Of a stretch of DNA of 64,000 nt, positions 8,594-16,858 are shown piece after piece. Source of the stretch: Bacteroidetes bacterium 47-18 (GTDB lineage: Bacteria; Bacteroidota; Bacteroidia; Chitinophagales; Chitinophagaceae); assembly GCA_001897155.1 (NCBI GenBank), contig MKSF01000013.1:1-64000 (forward strand). Direction: 5' to 3'. The translations under genes were made by a program, and so were the position numbers. The first letter of the stretch is position 1, and the number at the start of each line of letters is the position of its first letter. A model generated the notes under the pieces. It made no database searches. It was given only the letters and a program-made list of their open reading frames with translations, and was not told where the DNA came from.

Positions 8594-9241
8594 ATGGGCT
8601 TAAATAACATTATCAAGAATTTTCTGCCAAAGGATAAGGTATTCTACAGCATATTCGAACAGGTATCCGGTAACCTCCAGGTAATGGGCGATACCCTGCA
8701 AAAAGCTATGAATACGGAAGACCACAAGGAAAGAATGGCTTATTTCAAGTCCATAGAAGACGGGGAGCATAAGAATGATGAGCTGACACATAAGATATTC
8801 ATAGAGCTGGGCCAGAATTTCATCACCCCCTTTGACAGGGAAGATATCCACCAGCTTGCAATGGCCCTTGATGATGTGGCGGATTACATATATGCTGCCA
8901 CCAAAAAGATCACCCTTTATAACGTAACCGAAATGGACGATGTGATGAAAGAGATGGCCACTTTCATCCAGAGCGGCATTAACGCGCTGAAGATCGCTGT
9001 GAGCGAGCTCCGGAATATGAAGCACCTGCGGGACCTTACGGAAGCCTGCGTTAAAGTAAACAGCATAGAGAACCTTGCCGACGACCTGCTGGACAAGGCC
9101 ATTTCCAGGTTATTCACCAGCAATATTGCTCCTATAGAACTGATCAAATTAAAGGACATCTACCAGGATATGGAAATGGTAACAGACAAATGTGAGAATG
9201 CATCTGACGTTATTGAGTCTATCATTATCAAATATGCCTAA
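8594..9241 (+). CDS. DUF47 (PhoU-like) Pit accessory protein
   Basis: 215-residue all-helical protein of the DUF47/COG1392 family, which is distantly related to PhoU. Typical elements are the N-terminal LPKDKVFYSIFEQ, the central TPFDREDIHQLAMALDDVADYIYAATKK (metal-binding Asp-rich PhoU-like helix; here shown in part) and YQDMEMVTDKCENASDVIESI near the end. These proteins are nearly always encoded beside Pit phosphate transporters and are thought to modulate them. The pit gene follows after 39 bases, so this is a two-gene phosphate-uptake operon. Confidence 0.9.
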   Translation: MGLNNIIKNFLPKDKVFYSIFEQVSGNLQVMGDTLQKAMNTEDHKERMAYFKSIEDGEHKNDELTHKIFIELGQNFITPFDREDIHQLAMALDDVADYIYAATKKITLYNVTEMDDVMKEMATFIQSGINALKIAVSELRNMKHLRDLTEACVKVNSIENLADDLLDKAISRLFTSNIAPIELIKLKDIYQDMEMVTDKCENASDVIESIIIKYA

Positions 9242-9280
9242 GCATCCGTGCTTGTTTATTTTTCATCTAAAAAATAATTA

Positions 9281-10726
9281 ATGTTTACGTTATTAGTAGT
9301 AATTATTGCGCTGGCATTGATCTTCGATTATATCAACGGATTCCATGATGCGGCCAATTCTATAGCGACCATAGTGTCCACCAAGGTGCTAACACCTTTC
9401 CAGGCGGTGATATGGGCAGCATTATTCAACTTTGTAGCTTTTTTCATCTTTACCGACCACGGTGTGGCGAATACCATCGCGAAGACCGTTCATGAGCAGT
9501 ATATTACCCTGGCGGTCATCCTGGCGGGCATCGTAGCTGCCATTGCCTGGAACCTGCTGACCTGGTGGTTTGGCATTCCCTCCAGCTCCTCGCATACCCT
9601 GATCGGGGGATTTGCCGGGGCTGCCATTGCCCACGCGGGGTTTGAATCCATTGCGTCCGGCACGATCCTGAAGATAGCCAGCTTTATCATCCTGGCCCCT
9701 GTCATCGGTATGCTGATGGCATTCATTATCTCCGTATGGTTCCTGAACTCCTTCCGGAAAAGCATCGGACCCAAGATACTTTCGCTTGCCATCATTGCAC
9801 TGGTCATATTAGCATGGACCCAGTTGCTGGATACCCGTACTCCCCTGCATCTCGGCGTTAAAAAATATGAATTTGTAGAAGGTAAAGGTATGGCTGTCAA
9901 GGACATCACCAACGGTACTGCCATCTTCAGGATGGGTCTCCGGAAAGATGATATCGTCACCCGTATCGACCAGCATACTGTCTATAGTGAAAAAGACTTC
10001 ATCAATCTCTGGAATATTCACCAAAAAGGGGAGCCGGTTACCATTGGAATCATCAGGGACAACCAGGTTCAGACCCTTGAAACCATCTATCAGCCCCGCA
10101 CAGGATCCCCTCTTGCGGACACGATACTCTATGCCAAGAATTTCAAGTGGGTGCTGATCGGCGTTATCCTGATCATCATGGCTATTTTCACCCTGTTCCT
10201 GAGCAGCCTCAATTATGCGCAGAGCGAAAGATGGCTGAAAAGGATGCAGCTGGTCTCGTCCGCCATTTTCAGCATCGGGCACGGCGGTAACGATGCCCAG
10301 AAGGTAATGGGTATCATTATGGCGGCATTTATTGCTTATGACCCTGCATCGTACAGCCTCGACCATATGGTATGGTGGGTGCCGCTGACCTGCTACGGCG
10401 CCATTGCGCTGGGTACTATGAGCGGAGGCTGGAAGATCATTAAAACGATGGGGACACGCATCACCAAAGTTACGCCGTTTGAAGGCGTGGCCGCGGAAAC
10501 CGCAGGCGCGCTGACCCTCTTCCTTACCGAAATGCTGAAAATACCGGTAAGCACCACCCATACCATCACCGGTTCCATCATCGGTGTGGGCGCCACCAAA
10601 CGCCTGTCTGCCGTAAGATGGGGGGTAACGATCAACCTGCTGTGGGCGTGGATACTCACCATACCCATCAGCGCCCTTATAGCTATGGCGATCTATTACA
10701 TTGTCTCGCTCTTCGGCATGCAGTAA
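9281..10726 (+). CDS. pit: Pit-family phosphate transporter with internal PDZ-like domain
   Basis: 481-residue inner-membrane transporter for inorganic phosphate. The two Pit signature repeats are present: FDYINGFHDAANSIAT (15-30) and GHGGNDAQKVMG (333-344), with about five transmembrane helices before residue 182 and about five after 289. Between these halves, residues about 203-272 form a soluble insert that reads as a PDZ domain: GMAVKDITNGTAIFRMGLRK, then DDIVTRIDQHTV and GEPVTIGIIRDNQVQTLETI. PDZ domains usually bind C-terminal peptides and occur in periplasmic proteases; its presence in a Pit carrier is unusual. The side of the membrane is not certain. It is operonic with the DUF47 protein upstream and ends before a strong terminator. 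Confidence 0.92.
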   Translation: MFTLLVVIIALALIFDYINGFHDAANSIATIVSTKVLTPFQAVIWAALFNFVAFFIFTDHGVANTIAKTVHEQYITLAVILAGIVAAIAWNLLTWWFGIPSSSSHTLIGGFAGAAIAHAGFESIASGTILKIASFIILAPVIGMLMAFIISVWFLNSFRKSIGPKILSLAIIALVILAWTQLLDTRTPLHLGVKKYEFVEGKGMAVKDITNGTAIFRMGLRKDDIVTRIDQHTVYSEKDFINLWNIHQKGEPVTIGIIRDNQVQTLETIYQPRTGSPLADTILYAKNFKWVLIGVILIIMAIFTLFLSSLNYAQSERWLKRMQLVSSAIFSIGHGGNDAQKVMGIIMAAFIAYDPASYSLDHMVWWVPLTCYGAIALGTMSGGWKIIKTMGTRITKVTPFEGVAAETAGALTLFLTEMLKIPVSTTHTITGSIIGVGATKRLSAVRWGVTINLLWAWILTIPISALIAMAIYYIVSLFGMQ

Positions 10727-10754
10727 AAAAACAACCTGCTTTCAATAATAAAAA

Positions 10755-10788
10755 GGCTTCAGTATAACGTTACACTGAAGTCTTTTTT
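10755..10788 (+). terminator. Terminator of the DUF47-pit operon
   Basis: Arms GGCTTCAGT (10755-10763) and ACTGAAGTC (10774-10782) followed by TTTTTT. Confidence 0.8.
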
Positions 10789-10807
10789 ATTATACTCCCA
10801 AATACGC

Positions 10808-10815
10808 TATTTTTG
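10808..10815 (+). promoter_or_regulatory. -7 promoter box TATTTTTG
   Basis: Exact TAnnTTTG match. Transcription would begin about 10822, downstream of the earlier in-frame TTG, which supports the ATG at 10834 as the glycosyltransferase start. Confidence 0.6.
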
Positions 10816-10833
10816 AAGCAGAAACTCCCTGTA

Positions 10834-12303
10834 ATGGAAAAAATCTTACAATCCAGGCTGTTGCCTTACAGTATCATTATTGTATTTATCCTCCTGAAAA
10901 TACCTCACCTTGATTATCCTTTTTTCTGGGATGAGAGCTGGCCCTACGCCTCCGCTATACATGAAATGTATAAGAACGGCCCGAGCCTGTCCCCCGATGC
11001 CATCTCCCCCGAACTTTCCAGGGGACATCCCACGCTGTTCATCTTCCTGACAGCGGTATGGATGAAAATCTTCGGGACGTCCTTTACAGCGATCCACAGC
11101 TTCCCTTTACTGATCTCCACCCTGTTCGGCATAAGCATTTACGAAACAGGCAGGAAGCTGTTCTCTCCCGCCGCCGGCCTGCTTGCAGTGGCGCTGATCC
11201 TGTTCCAGCCGCTGTTTTTTGTACAATCCGGCTTTGTGCTGCTGGAAATATCCCTGGCATTTGCCGGGCTCCTTTGCCTGTATTTTTATGCGCAGAACAG
11301 GCTGATACCCTTAACGATAGGATTGCTCGTACTGTTCTTTATCAAGGAAACCGGGCTGGTACTGGGCCTGGCGCTCGGCATCACTAGCGTCATCCGCCTG
11401 CTGGCCAAAGATATTTCCCTGAAGCAGTTTACGAGGCATTTAGGAGTATTTGCCATCCCGCTGGCCGTCGTCGTGGTCTTCTTCGTGATCCAGAAGCAAA
11501 TGCTGGGCTGGTATTTTTTCCCTTACCATATGGACCTCCTGGTCACTGATTTCGGTACTGTTAAAAGTAAAGCCATCGCAGGCGTCAAGGTATTGTTCAA
11601 GGAAAATAACAGGAAATACATCACCGAATCGCTGGCGCTGGTCGTGCTTATCGCCGCACTGGTCAATTCCGGGAAGCTGCTCCGGACCTTAAGCATACCC
11701 TGGCTGCGCAGCCGGCTCAGCCCTCCCTGGGACAACCGCCGCCTGTTCATGCTGAGCATAGCGGTTTTCATACCTTTATTCCTGGTCTATTCCGGGATGA
11801 ATATGTTCATCAACCGGTATTTCCTTATTGCCTTCGTCCCGGTAAGCATTTTAATGGCTGCCGCATTTGCCTTTTGCCTGAAGCGGATTTACCCGCCACT
11901 GGTCATTGCGTTCCTAGCGGCCGCCGGCTGCTTCCATTACTGGAATTTGAAAACGGCGGACGGGGTATGGGATGATGCCATGGGCGCCTTTGATATGATG
12001 CGTATGGAGCAGGCCATGACAGCTTACCTGGAAGAGCATTACGATTATGATACCCGTATCGCGTCTGATGCCTACCTGCTGCGGGTACAGCTAACAGATC
12101 CCAAGACCCGGTATCTAAAGTCGGACAAGACCTTCAGCAGTGTTGAGCCTGCGGTCAGCGACTCTACGGAAGTAGTGATCTTTTCTGCCAAGGAAGGCGA
12201 CTACCAGTATGAGCCTGTTAAGACAAGCGGGGCATTCAGGCTGGTAAAGCGGTTTGAGCAGGGGAAAGCCTGGGCTGAGATATATGAAAGGAAAAGCGAA
12301 TAA
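10834..12303 (+). CDS. GT39-like membrane glycosyltransferase
   Basis: 489-residue polytopic protein resembling the GT39/ArnT superfamily, which transfers sugars from polyprenyl-phosphate donors on the outer face of the inner membrane. After the first helix comes FFWDESWPYA, with the acidic pair D33-E34 at the position of the catalytic Asp-Glu of this superfamily. About 10-11 hydrophobic helices follow, then a soluble C-terminal part of about 110 residues. The acceptor is unknown, and no glycan gene cluster surrounds it. It is a single-gene unit between the pit terminator and the repeat region at 12318-12659. Confidence 0.75.
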   Translation: MEKILQSRLLPYSIIIVFILLKIPHLDYPFFWDESWPYASAIHEMYKNGPSLSPDAISPELSRGHPTLFIFLTAVWMKIFGTSFTAIHSFPLLISTLFGISIYETGRKLFSPAAGLLAVALILFQPLFFVQSGFVLLEISLAFAGLLCLYFYAQNRLIPLTIGLLVLFFIKETGLVLGLALGITSVIRLLAKDISLKQFTRHLGVFAIPLAVVVVFFVIQKQMLGWYFFPYHMDLLVTDFGTVKSKAIAGVKVLFKENNRKYITESLALVVLIAALVNSGKLLRTLSIPWLRSRLSPPWDNRRLFMLSIAVFIPLFLVYSGMNMFINRYFLIAFVPVSILMAAAFAFCLKRIYPPLVIAFLAAAGCFHYWNLKTADGVWDDAMGAFDMMRMEQAMTAYLEEHYDYDTRIASDAYLLRVQLTDPKTRYLKSDKTFSSVEPAVSDSTEVVIFSAKEGDYQYEPVKTSGAFRLVKRFEQGKAWAEIYERKSE

Positions 12304-12317
12304 TCACTATTTCCAGT

Positions 12318-12466
12318 GACTACCAGCTTACAGGAAGCACCGCCTTTACAGGTATGCTTTGCCGGGAAATATCCGCCCTACGGGTCAGTGGTCATTTTGT
12401 TATAAATGATATTGGAGCGCTCAGGTCATTCCGAGCGGATGTGAGAGCTCTTTTATAATAATTAGC
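12318..12466. repeat. Dispersed repeat, degenerate tandem copy
   Basis: Begins GACTACCAGCTTACAGG, close to the GACTATCTGCTTACAGG start of the neighbouring full copy, and ends with GGTCATTCCGAGCGGATGTG and TTATAATAATTA. It abuts the next copy directly, so the two are in tandem. No gene is seen in 12304-12662. Confidence 0.65.
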
Positions 12467-12659
12467 GACTATCTGCTTACAGGCAACAACCTTTTATTAC
12501 GGTTACGCTTTGCTGAGCAGTGTCCTTTATTCGGCTCAGATACCGCTTTAGCTAAGGGAACTGAGGCTGCTGGTCATTCCGAACGCATGTGAGGAATCTC
12601 TTGTAATAATTTATAACACCTTCTATAATGATGGCTTTGTTTCTTTTATATAGATAGTC
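12467..12659. repeat. Dispersed 193-bp repeat with inverted ends, full copy
   Basis: Starts GACTATCTGCTTACAGG and ends TTATATAGATAGTC, so the termini are inverted repeats (GACTATCT / AGATAGTC). The interior carries GGTCATTCCGAACGCATGTGAG followed by AATCTCTTGTAATAAT. It encodes nothing. Further copies are at 19624-19836, 30886-31065 (inverted) and 50978-51169. It looks like a non-autonomous mobile or REP-like element; no encoding transposase is in the window. Confidence 0.75.
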
Positions 12660-12662
12660 AGC

Positions 12663-14012
12663 TTATGGTTTCTGTTCAATGAACATCGTTTTAGTGGCAA
12701 GATTGGAATAAGAACGGCCGTCTTTGACAATCCTGGTCGATAAAGATACCGGGTAGGTTTCGGAAGGCCTGATCCGGCAATGCAGGGCAAATGTAGATCT
12801 GCCTGTAGCTGTAACCTCGCCCAGCTCGAACCGGTGCTCCTTCGTCCCGTCCGTTATAGTCACCGTTATTTCGCCGGGCTCAGCGATATTCATTACCACG
12901 TAAACGCTGTCATTGTCAGCATATATCTGCTCAATCCCGGTCTCTTCATGAAAACGGGGCGGCAGATCACCAGAAAGATTTACAAACTTTTCAGCCGGGT
13001 TGCGTGTATTATAGATCCCCTGCAAAACAAGATAGGAAGGATAAATGTACAGTCTGTAGAATATATTGGGGAATACGCTCAGTATAGTACTGTTACCGTA
13101 AGTATATAACGCCCAATCCATGGCATATACGGTATCTGCCTTATTTGTGTACAAAGGCCTGAGCCAGGAAAAGACGATCCCGGAACTGTCAGTATTACCG
13201 TTCTTTACAATGACATTGCTTTCAAACTCCCGTAAGGGATAGGGCTGGTTATTGACCCTTAAAAAGGTATCCTGTACCCGGTAGGTTATTTTCCTGTTTA
13301 AGGATTTCCTGCCTTTTCGCTGACCGGACAGGACATATTCTTTTACGGTATAGGCCTTACCGGATGTGGTATGTAGCTTCAGGGACATTCTGGTCGCATC
13401 TTCCCAATAGGATAATACATTGTAGGTGTTAAAAACAAAGCTGTCCGCACCTGAAAGATCATAAAGTGGTCCCGATTTCCGGTGTTTCGATACGGATTCC
13501 CTGACAGCGCCATGCGGTATATCCCTGACAGCTTCATACAGGTAGGTGCCATCGCTCCATTTTACCCAGGTATTCAAAGCGGGATCATACCATACATACT
13601 GCTCTTTACCCGATACCACTATCATGCTGGCGGTGGATTGCTGCCGAAAAAAAAAGGGATCATATTTCAGGCCAGGAGGTTTCAACTCATCGGTAACGGC
13701 TCTTTCAATAGCTACGACAGCCCGGTAGCTGCTGTTCAGCACCTGAAACTGCCGGGGACCGGCATGAATGCATATCGTATCGGCCTCCTTTGCGCCATCC
13801 GCATAATCCGTAAATGTCAGGACGGCATACTGCCTGAAAGCCAGGCCGTTCAGCGTTGTGTCCTTTAAGAATACATATTCCTGGGCAGCCGTAATGATAT
13901 GGGTCTGCGGATCGTCCGTCACCAGCTTCCGGGCCACGAAGAACGATTCCTGGCTCCAAAGCGTACCGTTACAAACCAATAGTATCCACAACAAACATCC
14001 GGCAATTTTCAT
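12663..14012 (-). CDS. Secreted protein of unknown function
   Basis: 449 residues beginning with a signal peptide (KIAGCLLWILLVCNGTLWSQ). I do not recognise the family. The mature part is predicted beta-rich, Tyr/Thr-rich, without repeats, membrane helices or a T9SS tail; the C-terminal stretch (YVVMNIAEPGEITVTITDGT) resembles an Ig-like or fibronectin-like beta domain. The in-frame codon at 14051 would add 13 basic/aromatic residues, so the Met at 14012 that starts a proper signal peptide is preferred. It is the last gene after rfbC-deoC-murA on the same strand, 81 bases after murA, and may be read through from it. Confidence 0.65.
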   Translation of the reverse strand: MKIAGCLLWILLVCNGTLWSQESFFVARKLVTDDPQTHIITAAQEYVFLKDTTLNGLAFRQYAVLTFTDYADGAKEADTICIHAGPRQFQVLNSSYRAVVAIERAVTDELKPPGLKYDPFFFRQQSTASMIVVSGKEQYVWYDPALNTWVKWSDGTYLYEAVRDIPHGAVRESVSKHRKSGPLYDLSGADSFVFNTYNVLSYWEDATRMSLKLHTTSGKAYTVKEYVLSGQRKGRKSLNRKITYRVQDTFLRVNNQPYPLREFESNVIVKNGNTDSSGIVFSWLRPLYTNKADTVYAMDWALYTYGNSTILSVFPNIFYRLYIYPSYLVLQGIYNTRNPAEKFVNLSGDLPPRFHEETGIEQIYADNDSVYVVMNIAEPGEITVTITDGTKEHRFELGEVTATGRSTFALHCRIRPSETYPVSLSTRIVKDGRSYSNLATKTMFIEQKP

Positions 14013-14093
14013 TCTCTGGAATTTAAAGTATCTTTTTAAAAACGGGAGCATTGCAATTGCCGCAACCCCGAAAGCGAAGCTGTGGCCCTGCTG

Positions 14094-15404
14094 TTATTCC
14101 TCGATCCTTCTTATCTGCGCTCCCAGGGCTATCAGGCGTTCATCAATATGCTCATACCCCCTGTCTATCTGCTCAATATTATCTATTACCGACTGGCCTT
14201 CGGCGCTTAATGCCGCTATCAGCAATGCCACCCCGGCCCGTATATCGGGAGACGACATCCGGATACCCCGGAGGGGGGACTGCCTGTTATGGCCCATGAT
14301 CACCGCCCGGTGCGGGTCGCATAATACGATCCTCGCGCCCATCTCTATCAGCTTATCTACGAAGAACAGGCGGCTTTCAAACATTTTCTGGTAGATCAGC
14401 ACATCACCTTCCGCCTGGATGGCCATGACCAGCAATACAGAGATGAGGTCCGGCGTAAGGCCAGGCCAGGGATGATCATAAATGCTCAATATAGAACCGT
14501 CTATAAAGGTCCTGATAGTGTATTTCTCCTGGCCGGGCACATAAATATCATCGCCCCGGACCTCAAAATCCACACCCATTTTACGGAATACGTCGAGCGT
14601 AACTCCGAGATGTATGACATCACAATTCTTAATGGTGATCTCGCTCCGCGTCATAGCGGCCAGCGCGATAAAGGAACCTACCTCTATCATATCAGCCAGC
14701 ATCCTGTGCTCACAGCCATGAAGCGCTTCTACCCCTTCGATGGTCAGCAGGTTAGACCCTATGCCTCGGATACAGGCGCCCATGCTGTTCAGCATCCTGC
14801 ACAACTGCTGTACATAAGGTTCGCAGGCGGCATTATAGATGGTAGTGGTACCTTTCGCCTTCACTGCCGCCAGGATGATATTGGCGGTCCCGGTAACGGA
14901 CGGCTCCTCCAGCAGGATATAATTGCCGGTAAGGGTTTCCGCTTCCAGTACAAACTCTTTGTGATCCCGGTCGTAGCTGAACTGTACGCCCAGCTTTTCA
15001 AAGCCCAGGATATGCGTATCCAGGCGCCTGCGCCCTATCTTATCGCCCCCGGGCTGCGGAAGGTAGGTCTTGCCGAACCGACCGAGCAAGGCGCCTGCCA
15101 TCATAACAGCGCCCCGCAGCTTGCTGGACTTCCGTGTGAAATTTTCCGTACGTAAATAATCCAGGTCAATATGCCTGGCCTGCAGCGTGACCGTGCCTTT
15201 ACCCTGCCGCTGTACCGATACGCCCATATCTTCCAGCAGGGTAATAAGGGTATTAACATCCAGGATGTCGGGAACATTGTGTAAGGTCACCGGCTCTTCC
15301 GTCAGCAGGACGCCGCATAGTATCTGCAGCGCTTCATTTTTTGCGCCCTGCGGTGTAATAGTTCCCTGTAACTGCTTACCGCCTGTAATTTTGAATGATG
15401 CCAT
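14094..15404 (-). CDS. murA: UDP-N-acetylglucosamine 1-carboxyvinyltransferase MurA (Asp type)
   Basis: 436-residue EPSP-synthase-fold enzyme that transfers enolpyruvate from PEP to UDP-GlcNAc, the first committed step of peptidoglycan synthesis in the cytoplasm. K22-N23 (QGAKNEAL) and the Asp of PWPGLTPDLIS are in place. The loop that normally reads PGGCAIG is LPQPGGDKIGRRR, so the PEP/fosfomycin-reactive Cys is replaced by Asp121. This Cys-to-Asp form is known in Mycobacterium and Chlamydia, remains active and confers intrinsic fosfomycin resistance. deoC lies 9 bases upstream on the same strand, so murA belongs to an rfbC-deoC-murA transcript. Confidence 0.95.
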   Translation of the reverse strand: MASFKITGGKQLQGTITPQGAKNEALQILCGVLLTEEPVTLHNVPDILDVNTLITLLEDMGVSVQRQGKGTVTLQARHIDLDYLRTENFTRKSSKLRGAVMMAGALLGRFGKTYLPQPGGDKIGRRRLDTHILGFEKLGVQFSYDRDHKEFVLEAETLTGNYILLEEPSVTGTANIILAAVKAKGTTTIYNAACEPYVQQLCRMLNSMGACIRGIGSNLLTIEGVEALHGCEHRMLADMIEVGSFIALAAMTRSEITIKNCDVIHLGVTLDVFRKMGVDFEVRGDDIYVPGQEKYTIRTFIDGSILSIYDHPWPGLTPDLISVLLVMAIQAEGDVLIYQKMFESRLFFVDKLIEMGARIVLCDPHRAVIMGHNRQSPLRGIRMSSPDIRAGVALLIAALSAEGQSVIDNIEQIDRGYEHIDERLIALGAQIRRIEE

Positions 15405-15413
15405 AAAATATTT

Positions 15414-16085
15414 TTATCTGCCAGCTATTGATTGTTCTTCCTTCACTATGGCCACGCCTGCCGATGCGCCTATACGGGTAGCTCCTGCCTTTACCAGCTC
15501 CGATGCAAATGCATAATCCCGGATACCGCCGGATGCCTTGATCTCAATATCACCGGGCAATGCGGCCCTCATCAGCGTTACGGCATGAACGGTAGCGCCC
15601 GTTTCCGCATATCCCGTGGACGTCTTTACAAAGTCCACCTTATGCCTGGCGTACACTTCGCAGGACCTGCTGATTTCCTCATCCGTGAGTATGCCGCTTT
15701 CAATGATCACTTTCAGGCATTTATTATGGAGCCTTACCGGCTGCAGGCATTGAGCCACCTCGGCAGACAGGAAAGCATAGTCGCCCTGCTTAAGGGCAGA
15801 TATATTATGTACCATATCCAGCTCATCCGCCCCGTCCGCTATGGCCTGCCTGATCTCCGCTACTTTGGCTGCCCTGGTATTGTACCCGAAAGGGAAGCCG
15901 ATAACGGTAGCCACCTTCACTCCCGAACCGGCAGTCAGCTCCCCGGCCAGCTTCACAAATTGCGGCGGCACACATACTGCCGCGAAGGCATAGGCAACGG
16001 CCTCCTCACAGAGCTTCCGGACATCCTCCGCTACGGTAGCGGGCTTCAGGATGGTATGATCTATATAAGATGCTATTGATTTCAT
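15414..16085 (-). CDS. deoC: Deoxyribose-phosphate aldolase DeoC
   Basis: 223-residue class I aldolase that splits 2-deoxyribose 5-phosphate into glyceraldehyde 3-phosphate and acetaldehyde in deoxynucleoside breakdown. The Schiff-base Lys is K154 in DFVKTSTGY; the partner Lys K183 in EIKASGGIRD and the Asp in ADELDMVHN (D90) complete the catalytic set. Length fits the short DeoC group. It is placed between rfbC (18 bases upstream) and murA (9 bases downstream). A nucleoside symporter at 22336-23703 could supply its pathway but is not linked. Confidence 0.94.
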   Translation of the reverse strand: MKSIASYIDHTILKPATVAEDVRKLCEEAVAYAFAAVCVPPQFVKLAGELTAGSGVKVATVIGFPFGYNTRAAKVAEIRQAIADGADELDMVHNISALKQGDYAFLSAEVAQCLQPVRLHNKCLKVIIESGILTDEEISRSCEVYARHKVDFVKTSTGYAETGATVHAVTLMRAALPGDIEIKASGGIRDYAFASELVKAGATRIGASAGVAIVKEEQSIAGR

Positions 16086-16103
16086 TATAATAAAGTTATT
16101 GTA

Positions 16104-16643
16104 TCAAAAAGGTGACCGGAACGCTTCGAGTGTCCTGAAAGACAGGTCCCGTGCAGAAAGGATCGGCTGCACTGTGTCCCAGTCCATCCCGAAGCTGTTG
16201 TAAAGTATACCGTCATCAGCGCTGCTGTTATGCTCGGAGCTCACCAGGTAATATGTTATGGAATGGTCTTCCAGGCTTTTGAACCCATGCGCAAACCCTT
16301 TGGGGATAAAGAAAGCCCGGTGATTGGCAGCGCTCAAGACCTCACTGTGGTGGTGCCCGTACGTAGGCGAGCCTTTTCTCAGGTCCACGATCACGTCCAG
16401 GATACTGCCCTGGGGGCAAAAAACGACCTTGCTGTGATCATAAGGCGGCACCTGGAAGTGCATCCCCCTGATAACATCCTTATGCGAAACGGAACAGTAG
16501 CTTTCCTTCATCCGGAATTCCAGCTGACGGGAGGTGAATATACTTTCCTGGTACGCCTTGATAAAGACACCCCTGTCATCAACGAATTCAGGGAGCGTTA
16601 TTAAAAAAGCGCCCTGCAAAGGCAAAGGCTCAAACTGCCACAT
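16104..16643 (-). CDS. rfbC: dTDP-4-dehydrorhamnose 3,5-epimerase family protein
   Basis: 179-residue cupin of the RmlC family, which epimerises C3 and C5 of dTDP-4-keto-6-deoxyglucose on the route to dTDP-rhamnose. Visible motifs are GVFIKAYQESIF, the His-containing VIRGMHFQVPPYDHSKVV (catalytic His in the MHFQ segment), GSILDVIVDLRKGSPTYG and FIPKGFAHGFKSLEDHS. The rest of the rhamnose pathway (rfbA, rfbB, rfbD) is not in the window. It heads the rfbC-deoC-murA transcript and is divergent from lspA. Because the pathway partners are absent, a related 3- or 5-epimerase specificity is possible. Confidence 0.85.
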   Translation of the reverse strand: MWQFEPLPLQGAFLITLPEFVDDRGVFIKAYQESIFTSRQLEFRMKESYCSVSHKDVIRGMHFQVPPYDHSKVVFCPQGSILDVIVDLRKGSPTYGHHHSEVLSAANHRAFFIPKGFAHGFKSLEDHSITYYLVSSEHNSSADDGILYNSFGMDWDTVQPILSARDLSFRTLEAFRSPF

Positions 16644-16816
16644 AAGGTAGACCGATTATTTTTTAACTGTCAAGAACGGCGTAAAGTTACAGATTTATGC
16701 CTTTTCATACATTTTTATGTCCCGGTCTGTAAAAACTTTTGCTTAAAAATATCTTTATGCCGCCGGCCATTGCCCCGGCGCTCAAAAAATGCAGCCGATT
16801 TTTACAATATATCAGC

Positions 16817-16824
16817 TATTTTTG
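16817..16824 (+). promoter_or_regulatory. -7 promoter box TATTTTTG of lspA operon
   Basis: Exact TAnnTTTG match 35 bases before the lspA start codon in the divergent gap between rfbC and lspA. Confidence 0.6.
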
Positions 16825-16858
16825 TGACTTTATATTTCAGAAATAAAAACCTGGCATA

